Shown: positions 1-9,378 of the stretch, in pieces
Layout: each line of letters begins with the position of its first letter
Numbering within the stretch: position 1 is the first letter of the stretch
Assembly: GCF_044872765.1 (NCBI RefSeq)
Contig: NZ_CP085253.1
Coordinates: forward strand, 1,488,001-1,552,000
Direction: 5' to 3'
Origin: Micrococcus sp023147585
GTDB taxonomy: Bacteria; Actinomycetota; Actinomycetes; Actinomycetales; Micrococcaceae
DNA: 64,000 bases
Made by a program: the position numbers and the translations under genes
Notes under the pieces: model-generated
Database searches by the model: none
Told to the model about the DNA's origin: nothing
What the model saw: only the letters and a program-made list of their open reading frames with translations

Positions 1-908
1 AAGTAGCGGGTCTCGATCCGCAGGGCGGTGTCGAAGTCCACCTGCGCGCCCTCGACGGCCGCGGCGAGGATCGCCTTCGGCGCCGGCAGGTCCGCGCCGT
101 GCAGCGTCTTGTGCAGCGTGGCGGGGAACGCGGGCAGGCGGGAGGCCATCGCCGGCTGCTGCGGGGAGCCGCCGGGCAGGCGGAAGCCCTTCTGGTCCCA
201 CGGCTTGACGGCGTAGGAGGGGGCGCCGAGCGCCTCGTCGGTCTCCTCCGGGCCGCCCTCCTGGGCCTTCGCCGCCGCGGCCCCCTGCTTGAGGATCCAG
301 CGCCGCGCCGCGGGCAGCAGCTCGTCCTGCGAGGAGACGAGCTCGTCGATGACGCCCTTCTCCTTCGCCTGCGCGGGGCGGTACTGGGTGCCCTGGAGCA
401 GCCAGTCCATCAGGGCCTTCTCCAGGCCCAGCATCCGCACGAGGCGCGTGATGCCGCCGCCGCCGGGGAGCAGGCCGAGGGTGACCTCGGGCAGGCCTAC
501 CTTGATGCGGGCGTCGTCCACGGCCACGCGGCGGTGGCACGCGAGGGCGATCTCCAGGCCGCCGCCGAGGGCGGCGCCGTTGATGGCGGCGACCACGGGC
601 CGGCCGAGCTTCTCGAGTCGGCGCAGGACGGACTTCACGTGCTCGGTCATCGCGAAGACGTCCGCGGCCTCGTCCGGGCCGGTGGGGCCCAGCTGGTCCA
701 GGTTGCCGCCGGCGAAGAAGGTGCTCTTCGCGCTGGTGAGGATGACGCCGGCGATCGACTCGCGCTCCTGCTCGAGCCGCTCCACGGTGGCCTCCATGGA
801 GTCCCGCCAGAGGTCGTTCATGGTGTTGACCTTGGCGTTGGGGTCATCCATGGTCAGGGTGACGACGCCGTCGGCGTCCTGGTCCCAGGTGATCATGTTC
901 TCAGTCAT
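1..908 (-). CDS. fadB: 3-hydroxyacyl-CoA dehydrogenase / enoyl-CoA hydratase, N-terminal part (partial)
   Basis: This is the N-terminal hydratase domain of the multifunctional fatty-acid oxidation protein; the C-terminal dehydrogenase part lies outside the window. The crotonase fold is recognisable from the oxyanion-hole segments FFAGGNLDQLG (about residue 65) and INGAALGGGLEIALACH (about 110-126), followed by GLPEVTLGLLPGGGGITR, which contains the usual catalytic Glu. The ATG at 908 opens with TENMITWDQDADG, typical of actinobacterial FadB. The thiolase gene ends 49 nt upstream, so the two are almost certainly co-transcribed in beta-oxidation. Confidence 0.9.
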   Translation of the reverse strand, partial: MTENMITWDQDADGVVTLTMDDPNAKVNTMNDLWRDSMEATVERLEQERESIAGVILTSAKSTFFAGGNLDQLGPTGPDEAADVFAMTEHVKSVLRRLEKLGRPVVAAINGAALGGGLEIALACHRRVAVDDARIKVGLPEVTLGLLPGGGGITRLVRMLGLEKALMDWLLQGTQYRPAQAKEKGVIDELVSSQDELLPAARRWILKQGAAAAKAQEGGPEETDEALGAPSYAVKPWDQKGFRLPGGSPQQPAMASRLPAFPATLHKTLHGADLPAPKAILAAAVEGAQVDFDTALRIETRY

Positions 909-957
909 GGCTGCTGTGCTCTCTCTGCCGTCGGGCGGAACTCGGGGTCGGAGGCGC

Positions 958-2172
958 TCAGACGCGCTCGACGATGGTGGCGACGCCCATGCCTGCGCCG
1001 ATGCAGAGGGTGGCGATGCCGGTCTGCAGGTCGCGGCGCTCGAGCTCGTCCACCAGGGTGCCCAGGATCATGGCGCCGGTGGCGCCGAGCGGGTGGCCCA
1101 TGGCGATCGCGCCGCCGTTGACGTTGGTCTGCTCCTCGCTCCAGCCCAGGTCCCGCATCAGCTGGAGGGGCACGGCCGCGAACGCCTCGTTGATCTCCAC
1201 GAGGTCGATGTCGCCCGCGGTCATCCCGGCGACGTCGAGGGCCTTGCGGCAGGCCGGCGTCGGACCGGTGAGCATGATGGTGGGCTCGGAGCCGACGACG
1301 GCGGCCGAGACGATGCGGGCGCGCGGCGTCAGGCCGGCACGGCGGCCCGACTCCTCGCTGCCCACGAGGGTCAGCGCGGCGCCGTCCACGATGCCGGAGG
1401 CGTTGCCCGGGTGGTGGACGTGGTGGATCTGGTCCACGTCCGTGTAGCGGTCGAGCGCGACGGCGTCGAAGCCGGCCTGCTCCCCCATCGCGGCGAAGGA
1501 GGGCTTCAGCCCGGCCAGGATCTCGAGCGAGGAGTTCGGTCGGATGGTCTCGTCCCGGTCCAGGACGGTCAGCCCGTTGATGTCCTTCACGGGGATGACG
1601 GACTTGTCGAAGCGGCCCTCGGCCCACGCCTGGGCGGCGCGGTGGTGGCTCTGGACGGCGAAGCGGTCCAGGTCCTCCCGGGTGAAGCCCTGGCGGGTGG
1701 CGATGAGGTCCGCCGAGATGCCCTGCGGCACGAAGTGCAGCGCCAGCGCGGTGGCCGGGTCCGTGGCCCACGCGCCGCCGTCGGAGCCCATGGGGACGCG
1801 GGACATGGACTCCACGCCGCCGGCGATCAGCATCTCCTCCCAGCCGGAGCGGATGCGGGCCGCCGCCTGGTTGACGGCCTCGAGGCCGGAGCCGCAGAAG
1901 CGGTTGAGCTGCACGCCGGCCACGTTCTCCGGCATGCCGGCCTTGAGGGCGGCCACGCGGGCGATGTCCGCGCCCTGGTCCCCCACCGGGCTGACGACGC
2001 CGAGCACGACGTCCTCGACGGTGGCGGGGTCCCACTCGGGGTGGCGCTCGCGGAGCGCGTCGAAGAGGCCGCCCAGGAGATCGATCGGCTTGACCTCGTG
2101 GAGGGAGCCGGTGGGCTTGCCGAGTCCGCGGGGGGTGCGGACGGCGTCGAAGAGGTAGGCGTCCCGGGTCAC
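958..2172 (-). CDS. fadA: acetyl-CoA C-acyltransferase (thiolase)
   Basis: A 404-residue thiolase catalysing the last, thiolytic step of beta-oxidation. The nucleophilic Cys lies in LNRFCGSGLEAVN (about residue 90), the His in GHPLGATGA (about 360) and the second catalytic Cys in TLCIGAGMGVA near the C-terminus. All three are present and the length is normal. The start is a GTG at 2172 preceded by GGAGATCCCC, a good ribosome-binding site. It sits between the acyl-CoA ligase and fadB on the same strand, an ordinary fadDAB-type arrangement. Confidence 0.95.
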   Translation of the reverse strand: MTRDAYLFDAVRTPRGLGKPTGSLHEVKPIDLLGGLFDALRERHPEWDPATVEDVVLGVVSPVGDQGADIARVAALKAGMPENVAGVQLNRFCGSGLEAVNQAAARIRSGWEEMLIAGGVESMSRVPMGSDGGAWATDPATALALHFVPQGISADLIATRQGFTREDLDRFAVQSHHRAAQAWAEGRFDKSVIPVKDINGLTVLDRDETIRPNSSLEILAGLKPSFAAMGEQAGFDAVALDRYTDVDQIHHVHHPGNASGIVDGAALTLVGSEESGRRAGLTPRARIVSAAVVGSEPTIMLTGPTPACRKALDVAGMTAGDIDLVEINEAFAAVPLQLMRDLGWSEEQTNVNGGAIAMGHPLGATGAMILGTLVDELERRDLQTGIATLCIGAGMGVATIVERV

Positions 2173-2266
2173 GGGGATCTCCTTCGGTGTGGGGGGTCAG
2201 TGGGTTCGGATGTTCGGGGGGTCTGCGGGTCTGGGGCGGTCTCGGCGGGGCCGCCGGGGCCGCGCG

Positions 2267-3970
<1,704 letters not shown>

Positions 3971-4025
3971 GGTGATCCTCACGATCCGTGGCGTGCGTGC
4001 TCGTCGTCACACGTTCTGGCATCAG

Positions 4026-4036
4026 TGAATCATTCA
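4026..4036. promoter_or_regulatory. TetR-type operator palindrome
   Basis: TGAATCATTCA is an 11-bp perfect palindrome in the 111-bp divergent gap between the acyl-CoA ligase and the TetR gene. It is the only AT-rich symmetric site there, so it is the natural candidate operator for the adjacent regulator. Assignment to that regulator is inference. Confidence 0.55.
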
Positions 4037-4081
4037 TTGCACGATCGCACAACACCCTCCTCGATCCGCTAGCCTTGCGCG

Positions 4082-4705
4082 GTGAACACGGCCAGACCCC
4101 TCACCCGCGAGGACCTCTCCTCCGCCGCCCGCCTCCGCCTGAGCGCCCTCGAGCTGTACGCGGAGCGGGGCGAGCACGCGACGAGCGTCCGGGACGTCGG
4201 CAAGAACGCGGGCGTGGCGCCCGGGCTTGTCCGGCACCACTTCGGCAGCAAGGACGGCCTGACCCGCGCGGTGGACGACGACATCATCGACCTCGTCCGC
4301 GCGACCCTCGAGGCGGTCCCCCTGGAGGGCACGCCGCTCGAGATCTCCGCGGCCCGCGACGCGGCGTTCCAGGAGCTGCTCCGTGAACGCCCCCTCATCG
4401 GCGGCTACCTGGCGCAGGCCCTCACGGCGCCGCGCGCCTCGGGCGAGAGCCTCCTGGACCGGCTGGTGGACCTCTCCGTGGAGCAGACGCGCCAGCTGAT
4501 CGACCGCGGCCTGGACCCTCGCCGCGGGCTGCGCGCCTCGGTGTTCACCACAGTGGTCCGGCAGGTCACGCTGTTCGTGGTGATCCCCGCGGCCGAACGG
4601 GTGTGGGAGCGGCTCGGCGGCACGCTGGAGGGGGCGTCCGCCGACGCCGCGATGCCGGCCGTGCGCGTCGTCGTCGACGCCGCCCGGGATCAGGACGCAC
4701 GCTGA
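4082..4705 (+). CDS. TetR family transcriptional regulator of the fad cluster
   Basis: A 207-residue TetR regulator. The N-terminal helix-turn-helix is clear (SVRDVGKNAGVAPGLVRHHF, about residues 35-55, then SKDGL). The C-terminal ligand domain is not diagnostic. It starts with GTG at 4082; TAGCCT at 4070-4075 ends 6 nt before it and there is no Shine-Dalgarno, so the message is probably leaderless. It is divergent from the acyl-CoA ligase, which suggests it represses the fad genes and itself and is released by an acyl-CoA. The ligand is inferred, not seen. Confidence 0.88.
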   Translation: MNTARPLTREDLSSAARLRLSALELYAERGEHATSVRDVGKNAGVAPGLVRHHFGSKDGLTRAVDDDIIDLVRATLEAVPLEGTPLEISAARDAAFQELLRERPLIGGYLAQALTAPRASGESLLDRLVDLSVEQTRQLIDRGLDPRRGLRASVFTTVVRQVTLFVVIPAAERVWERLGGTLEGASADAAMPAVRVVVDAARDQDAR

Positions 4706-4781
4706 GGCGGATGCCTCCCGCTGCGTGTGCGGAGCGGCCTCCGGGCTGAGGAGCGCCCGAGAGGCCGCGTAGCCTGACCGC

Positions 4782-5237
4782 ATGATCAGCACCCCGCGGC
4801 CCGGCGTCCGCCCCACCACCTCCGACGACGGACCCCACCGCCAGCTCGACCAGCGGGCCTCGCCGGCACTGTGGGGTGAGCTGACGGCCCGCGTGTTCGC
4901 GCTCGACGGCGTGGTCGAGGGCCACAGCCAGGTCTCGCCGGCGTCGTCGCGCGGGGTGTTCCTCGCCGACATCGACGTGGAGCGGGCACCCGAGACGAAC
5001 CTCGCCCCCGGCCGTCGCCTCGAGCCGGTGCACCTGCACGGCGTGGCCGACACCTCCGTGCACCTCGTGCTTCCGGCCGAGCGCGGAAGGCGGCTCGTGG
5101 AGCTCGGCTGGGCGGAGCCGCATCAGTACGCCGACCACGGCACGGAGTTCATGGTCTACGGGCCGCGGGACGAGGTGGAGCTGGCCGTCGTCGTCGGGAT
5201 CGTGGAGGAGGCGCTGGCGTTCGCGCGGGGCGCCTGA
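4782..5237 (+). CDS. luciferase-family domain protein (DUF5519-like)
   Basis: A 151-residue soluble protein resembling the small DUF5519 'luciferase domain' family: a GVVEGHSQVS segment, a central HLHGVADTSVHLVLPAE and a C-terminal GWAEPHQYADHGTEFMVYGP. The family is usually described without a proven function; members often sit alone next to regulators. ATG at 4782 has TAGCCT at 4770-4775 exactly 6 nt before it and no ribosome-binding site, again leaderless. The spacing to the TetR gene (76 nt plus its own promoter) argues for a separate transcript. Confidence 0.7.
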   Translation: MISTPRPGVRPTTSDDGPHRQLDQRASPALWGELTARVFALDGVVEGHSQVSPASSRGVFLADIDVERAPETNLAPGRRLEPVHLHGVADTSVHLVLPAERGRRLVELGWAEPHQYADHGTEFMVYGPRDEVELAVVVGIVEEALAFARGA

Positions 5238-5316
5238 CCGGCTCACCCCGTTCCGCGCCCTCCCGGACGGCGGCGTCGATGCTCAGCGAGGTGCGCCTGC
5301 CTCTGCTGCCAGTGCA

Positions 5317-5964
5317 TCACAGGGGCCACTGCTCGAGCTCGTCGGAGATCCGGACGCTCAGTCCGGACACGCGGCCCCTCGGACCGATGAGCACGTGCAC
5401 CACGGGGTCCGTGTCCTCCCCGGACACCACACCGCGCACGACGACAGCCCGGCGCCGCCCCGCGCGGACCTCGCCGCCGGGTGCCGATGCGTCGTCCAGC
5501 GACCCGGCCGCACTCAGCAGCTCGCCCGCGAGGTCGTGCACGCCCGTGACCCGCGCGTCCCCCAGGGGGCCGGCGAGGTCCTCCACCTCGAGCATGACCC
5601 GGCGCAGCGCGGACTGCGGCAGGCCCGCGCGCGCGGTGCTGGTCATGTGCGCGTGGACGGCCGCGACGTCGCCGCGCAGCCACGCGGCCACGGCCCCCAT
5701 CGCGGTGGCGCGGGCCTCGGCCCACGGGTCACCCGGGGAGGTGCGGCAGCCGCGGCCGGGGCCCGTGCCGACGTCGTCGTCGGCCAGGGCGGGCGCGGAG
5801 TGGAAGCGACGGTGGGCGGCCTGACGCGTGACGCCGAGCGCCTCGGCGACCTGCGCCCAGCTCCACCCGTCCGACCGCGCGGCCTGGACGGCGGCGTGCA
5901 GACGGCGCTCGGCGGCGGCCTGGTCACGCAGCGCTGCGGCGATCCGGTCATGCGGGTCGGGCAT
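5317..5964 (-). CDS. helix-turn-helix protein, unknown role
   Basis: A 215-residue protein. The N-terminal 60 residues form a helix pair and a sigma-70 region-4-like helix-turn-helix (WSWAQVAEALGVTRQAAHRRF), common in actinobacterial proteins that begin with RIAAALRDQAAAERRL. The C-terminal part (about 85-215) is acidic, without a motif I recognise. The start is uncertain between ATG 5964 (MPDPHD) and ATG 5982; GGAGG directly abuts the 5964 ATG, which is too close to be a normal ribosome-binding site. The gene overlaps the downstream end of the membrane-protein gene by 17 nt, so the two are probably one operon. Confidence 0.65.
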   Translation of the reverse strand: MPDPHDRIAAALRDQAAAERRLHAAVQAARSDGWSWAQVAEALGVTRQAAHRRFHSAPALADDDVGTGPGRGCRTSPGDPWAEARATAMGAVAAWLRGDVAAVHAHMTSTARAGLPQSALRRVMLEVEDLAGPLGDARVTGVHDLAGELLSAAGSLDDASAPGGEVRAGRRRAVVVRGVVSGEDTDPVVHVLIGPRGRVSGLSVRISDELEQWPL

Positions 5965-6331
5965 CCTCCGATGATGCCCCATCCGCGCCGTTGCCCGGCA
6001 CCGGGACGAGCGCACCGACGAGGCACGCCGCGATGATGCCGATGATCGCGGGCACCCCGCCGTCGAACAGGTCCAGCAGGAGGCTCACGGCGACCGCCGC
6101 CCCCGCCACGAGGAGCTGCACCGCCTTCGGGCCGTCCCACCGGGACTGCCAGCCGCCGAAGAGGGTGCCTCCGTAGGGAGTGCCGGACTGGAACAGGGGG
6201 GCACACCACGCGCCGACGAGGCAGACCAGGCCGGAGAGCAGGCCCACAAGCCATGTGCTGGCGTCCGTCAGCACGGTGACGAGGAGGATCAGGAGGACGA
6301 CGACCGCGGAGGAGATCAGGGACTTGCTCAT
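5948..6331 (-). CDS. small membrane protein
   Basis: A 127-residue hydrophobic protein with three or four likely transmembrane helices: residues 4-22 (ISSAVVVLLILLVTVL), 29-50 and two in the C-terminal half around VQLLVAGAAVAVSLLLDLF and VPAIIGIIAACLVGALVPV. I do not recognise the family. ATG 6331 was preferred over an upstream CTG/GTG-initiated extension because MSKSLISS is a natural N-terminus. It is co-directional with, and overlaps, the helix-turn-helix gene. Confidence 0.6.
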   Translation of the reverse strand: MSKSLISSAVVVLLILLVTVLTDASTWLVGLLSGLVCLVGAWCAPLFQSGTPYGGTLFGGWQSRWDGPKAVQLLVAGAAVAVSLLLDLFDGGVPAIIGIIAACLVGALVPVPGNGADGASSEDARPA

Positions 6332-6420
6332 GGATTCAGCGTCGAGCACGGGAACGCACGTGTCAATGCCGTGCTGACATATCGGGCCTGGCGCACCGAG
6401 CCCATCCGCGCCAGACGCCT

Positions 6421-6452
6421 GACTCGCCGGACTCGCCGGACTCGCCGGACTC
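6421..6452. repeat. short tandem repeat GACTCGCCG
   Basis: The 9-mer GACTCGCCG is repeated three times in full plus a partial fourth copy. It directly precedes the large palindrome at 6462-6510 and lies in the non-coding gap between ecfT and the small membrane-protein gene. Likely a slippage product. Confidence 0.85.
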
Positions 6453-6461
6453 CTCCCAGAG

Positions 6462-6510
6462 TGGTCGCAACACGCCGTCTGCCGAAGTTCGACACGGCGT
6501 GTTGCGACCA
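6462..6510. terminator. large palindrome, probable terminator of the bioM-ecfT operon
   Basis: Two perfect 17-nt arms (TGGTCGCAACACGCCGT at 6462-6478 and its complement at 6494-6510) separated by 15 nt. It begins 14 nt beyond the ecfT stop. There is no clean U-tract, as is common in high-GC actinobacteria. Confidence 0.7.
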
Positions 6511-6523
6511 GGCTGGCGCGCCC

Positions 6524-7159
6524 CTACTCCACCCCGCGGGCCGCGAGCGCATCCCCGACGTCGTCGGCGTGCTTGAGGGAGAGCACCAGCAGCGGCAGGA
6601 TCCACGCCCACGGGGCCATCCTCACGCCGCGGCTGGCCTGCGCGTGGCGCACCTGCTCGGCCAACCCGCGCAGGTGACCGATCGAGCTGAGCACCAGGCC
6701 CATCGCCAGCCCCACGCGCTCCGGCCGGAACCCCGCCCGCGCGAGCTTCGGGCCGAGCCACGGAATGCGGTTCACGGGCCCCAGCGCGGCCTCGGCCACC
6801 CCCACCATGTCCGCGATCCGCGTGGTGCGGGTGAGGATCTGCGCCGTCAGCACCACGCCGAGCACGCGGGTCACCATGAGGGCGGCGGAGAGGAGGTCCA
6901 CGAAGATCCACTGCGCGGCGAAGAGGAACGCGTAGAAGATCCAGAGCCCGCGCAGATCGCGGCCGAGCATCCCCAGCCCGCGGCGCGCACCGAAGCCCAC
7001 GGTGTAGGCCAGCCCGGCCCCGACGACGGCGGCGCCCGCCGTCCACACGGTCGGCGGCAGGAGCGTGAGCGCCAGGACCCACACCGCGAGCAGCGCGACC
7101 TTGAGGCCGGCCGGGCAGCGGTGCAGGGGCGAGCCGCCGGTGACGTAGAGCGAGATCAC
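6524..7159 (-). CDS. bioN: ECF transporter transmembrane subunit EcfT (BioN-like)
   Basis: A 211-residue integral membrane T-component of an energy-coupling-factor vitamin transporter. The hydrophobic N-terminal half carries several helices; the cytoplasmic coupling part carries the two short Ala-Arg-Gly type motifs that contact the ATPase: HAQASRGVRM (about residue 175) and LAARGVE at the extreme C-terminus. Its start overlaps the end of the ATPase gene by 4 nt (ATGA), a translationally coupled pair. With the nearby bioY the substrate is most likely biotin. It uses ATP hydrolysis by the neighbouring EcfA. Confidence 0.88.
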   Translation of the reverse strand: MISLYVTGGSPLHRCPAGLKVALLAVWVLALTLLPPTVWTAGAAVVGAGLAYTVGFGARRGLGMLGRDLRGLWIFYAFLFAAQWIFVDLLSAALMVTRVLGVVLTAQILTRTTRIADMVGVAEAALGPVNRIPWLGPKLARAGFRPERVGLAMGLVLSSIGHLRGLAEQVRHAQASRGVRMAPWAWILPLLVLSLKHADDVGDALAARGVE

Positions 7160-7932
7160 GCGTCGAACTCCGTGGCCACGGCCTCGTCGAGGAAGGCCTC
7201 GTACGCGCCGATCACGTCACCGGCCGGACCGACCTCACGCACGCGGCCGTCGTGGATCCACACGGCCTCGTCGCACCGGCGGGCCAGCTCGAGGTCATGG
7301 GTGACGAGCAGCAGCTGGAAGTCCCGTGCCGCGAGCAGGCGCTCGGCGATGATCCGCCGGTGCCGGCCGTCGAGCAGGGAGGTCGGCTCGTCCGCGATCA
7401 CCAGCGACGGCGACGCCGCCATCACGGAGCACATCGCAAGCCGCTGCGCCTGGCCGCTCGAGAGCGCGAGGCAGGGCCGGTCCGCGATCTCGGCGAGCCG
7501 GTGCTCGGCCAGCGCCGCGTCCACGCGCGCGGTGACCTCGGCCCTGCCGAGGCGGGCGCCGTCGTTGTGCCGCAGGGACTTCACGGTGAGCTCCACGTCC
7601 TCGCGGACGGTGGGCATGATGGCCTGCGCGGCCGGGTTGGCGAACACCATGCCCACGGTGCGCCGCAGCCCCTTCACGTCCCGGACGGCGTCCACGCCGT
7701 GCACGGTGACCTCCCCCGCCGCGACATCGGCCAGGCCCGCGATCGCCCGGGCCAGCGTGGACTTGCCGGATCCGTTCTCCCCCACCACGGCGACGCGCGG
7801 GGCGCGGAGCGTGAGCGTCACGTCCTCGAGGAGCGTGACGACGCCGTCGGGCCCGTCCGCCTCGGCACGGACGCCGTCCAGGGCGAGGACGCGCTCCGGA
7901 GCGCCGGCCGAGTGCCGTGTCATCTGCCGCAT
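7156..7932 (-). CDS. bioM: ECF transporter ATP-binding protein EcfA (BioM-like)
   Basis: A 258-residue ABC ATPase that energises vitamin uptake with EcfT and BioY. Walker A is GENGSGKST (about residue 48), the signature LSSGQAQRLAM (about 145), Walker B SLVIADEPTSLLD (about 168) and the H-loop His in LLVTHDLE. The frame stays open a long way upstream, but the real start is ATG 7932, which has AGGAG 6 nt before it. A divergent thioesterase gene begins 40 nt away. It is the promoter-proximal gene of the bioM-bioN pair. Confidence 0.9.
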   Translation of the reverse strand: MRQMTRHSAGAPERVLALDGVRAEADGPDGVVTLLEDVTLTLRAPRVAVVGENGSGKSTLARAIAGLADVAAGEVTVHGVDAVRDVKGLRRTVGMVFANPAAQAIMPTVREDVELTVKSLRHNDGARLGRAEVTARVDAALAEHRLAEIADRPCLALSSGQAQRLAMCSVMAASPSLVIADEPTSLLDGRHRRIIAERLLAARDFQLLLVTHDLELARRCDEAVWIHDGRVREVGPAGDVIGAYEAFLDEAVATEFDA

Positions 7933-7971
7933 GCTCTTCTCCTGACTCCTCCCACGCCCTAACGTGGGCGA

Positions 7972-8430
7972 ATGGACACCACTGACGCCGCCACCCCCTC
8001 CGCCGACCATGCCGCGCACTCCGACGACGTCACCTACCGCACCCGTAAGTGGGTCAAACCTGAGGACCTGAACGCCAACGGAACGCTCTTCGGCGGATCG
8101 CTGCTGCGCTGGATCGACGAGGAGGCCGCGATCTACGCCATCATCCAGCTCGGCAACCCGCGCTCCGTGACGAAGCTGATCTCCGAGATCAACTTCCGCT
8201 CCTCCGCGGAGCAGGGCGACATGATCGAGATGGGCCTGCGCGCCGTGGAGTTCGGGCGCACCTCGCTGACCATGCGCGCCAAGGTCCGCAACATCATCAC
8301 CGGCGAGGTGATCCTCACGATCGACAAGATCGTGTTCGTCTCTCTCGACGAGGAGGGCCGCCCCGAGCCGCACGGCTACACCGACATCACGCTCGACCGG
8401 GACCGGCTGCCGTACGGCATGAACCGCTGA
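7972..8430 (+). CDS. acyl-CoA thioesterase (YciA/hotdog family)
   Basis: A 152-residue hotdog-fold thioesterase hydrolysing acyl-CoAs. Typical features are DLNANGTLFGGSLLRWIDEEAAIYA (catalytic Asp/Asn region, about residues 32-56) and the central SVTKLISEINFRSSAEQGD followed by a beta strand rich in hydrophobic residues. Start ATG 7972 has TAACGT at 7960-7965 ending 6 nt upstream, with no ribosome-binding site, consistent with a leaderless transcript divergent from bioM. The biological substrate is not evident; it may belong to either lipid or biotin-related acyl-CoA metabolism. Confidence 0.88.
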   Translation: MDTTDAATPSADHAAHSDDVTYRTRKWVKPEDLNANGTLFGGSLLRWIDEEAAIYAIIQLGNPRSVTKLISEINFRSSAEQGDMIEMGLRAVEFGRTSLTMRAKVRNIITGEVILTIDKIVFVSLDEEGRPEPHGYTDITLDRDRLPYGMNR

Positions 8431-8439
8431 GGCGGGGCC

Positions 8440-8467
8440 GCGGGCGCTGGGCACGCCCGGCGCCCGC
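8440..8467. terminator. bidirectional terminator hairpin
   Basis: GCGGGCGCTGGGC pairs with GCCCGGCGCCCGC across a 2-nt loop core, with one wobble. It fills the 37-nt gap between the convergent thioesterase and bioY stops, so it can serve both. Confidence 0.75.
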
Positions 8468-9109
8468 TCAGCGGAACGCGCGCGGGTAGGCCTTCCAGAG
8501 GCCGGCGGCGAGGAGCGCGGTCACGACGACCTTCACGAGGTCGCCGGGGACGAAGGCCGGGAGCATGGCGAACGCCGCGGCCGGCTCGGTGCCGGCGATG
8601 AGGATGAAGCCCAGCGCGCCGCAGGCGTAGAGCACCCCCATGGTGCCGATGAGGCTGGCGACGAACGCCGCGACACCCACGCGGCCGGTGCCGATGCCGC
8701 GGCGGGCGCGGCCGGTCATGGCCCAGAAGATCAGGCCGACGACGAACGCCGCGGGGATCCAGCCCCAGATGAATCCGGCCGTCGGGCCGACCATGACGCC
8801 GAGGCCGCCGCGGCCACCCGAGAGCAGGGGCAGGCCGAGCGCCACGAGCGCGTTGAAGAGGATCATGGCTGCCGCGCCGCGCCACGGGCCGAGGATCACG
8901 CCGGCCAGCATGACGGCGATGTTCTGGGCGATGATCGGCGCCGGGATGCCGGCCACCGGGATCGGCGGGACCATGCCGAGGACCGCCATGAGCGCGGCCA
9001 GCACGGCGATGCGGGCGAGGCCGCCGCCGGAGGAGCCGCGGGTGGGGCGGGCGACGGCGGGGCTGGTGCCCCGGGCGGTGTGCGCCGTGGACGAGACAGG
9101 GGTGGCCAT
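8468..9109 (-). CDS. bioY: biotin transporter substrate-binding subunit BioY
   Basis: A 213-residue S-component of the ECF biotin transporter with about six membrane helices. Family features are PIPVAGIPAPIIAQNIAVMLAG (residues about 50-70), GRGGLGVMVGPTAGFIWG and the C-terminal GDLVKVVVTALLAAG. ATG 9109 is preferred over upstream in-frame codons because GGAGGAG precedes it at good spacing. Its partners bioM and bioN lie 0.5 kb away but in a separate transcript. A BioQ-type operator lies on its promoter, so it should be derepressed when biotin is scarce. Confidence 0.92.
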   Translation of the reverse strand: MATPVSSTAHTARGTSPAVARPTRGSSGGGLARIAVLAALMAVLGMVPPIPVAGIPAPIIAQNIAVMLAGVILGPWRGAAAMILFNALVALGLPLLSGGRGGLGVMVGPTAGFIWGWIPAAFVVGLIFWAMTGRARRGIGTGRVGVAAFVASLIGTMGVLYACGALGFILIAGTEPAAAFAMLPAFVPGDLVKVVVTALLAAGLWKAYPRAFR

Positions 9110-9170
9110 GGGGCGGCTCCTCCAGGGTGGTGCGGGTGACGGGGGGCCGTGGGGCGCGTGAGACGCGTCC

Positions 9171-9183
9171 TGAACGGTGTTCA
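9171..9183. promoter_or_regulatory. BioQ-type operator upstream of bioY
   Basis: TGAACGGTGTTCA is a perfect 5-3-5 palindrome matching the TGAAC-N3-GTT.. pattern described for the TetR-family biotin regulator BioQ in Corynebacterium. It lies immediately downstream of the TACACT hexamer, where a repressor would block initiation. Confidence 0.75.
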
Positions 9184-9185
9184 AG

Positions 9186-9191
9186 AGTGTA
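9186..9191 (-). promoter_or_regulatory. -10 element of bioY
   Basis: TACACT on the minus strand, 77 nt before the bioY start and adjoining the BioQ-type palindrome. No convincing -35 hexamer was seen. Confidence 0.55.
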
Positions 9192-9230
9192 GCGGGCCGG
9201 GCCGGATCCTGGATCTGCAGGCCAAGAGGT

Positions 9231-9258
9231 TGTCGAGATGCAGCTGTCGAGATGCAGC
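9231..9258 (+). repeat. tandem TGTCGAGATGCAGC motif
   Basis: Two adjacent perfect copies of the 14-mer (9231-9244 and 9245-9258), the second continuing as GAAGATTTCACA. The same core recurs at 25262-25283, 30178-30204, 35921-36003 and 40442-40466. The second copy is the left edge of the 1.4-kb duplicated module. Confidence 0.85.
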
Positions 9259-9378
9259 GAAGATTTCACAAACGCGCCAATTTGATTCATACGCCGCTCA
9301 GGGTCTGAAGGGTTGACACCGGCTCCTCCTGCCCCTCGCTTGACCAGTGCACGGGATCACGGTCGCTACGCTCGATCC

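Noticed and set aside
7933..8454. Upstream extension of the EcfA frame
   Set aside because: It is antisense to the thioesterase; ATG 7932 has a proper ribosome-binding site.
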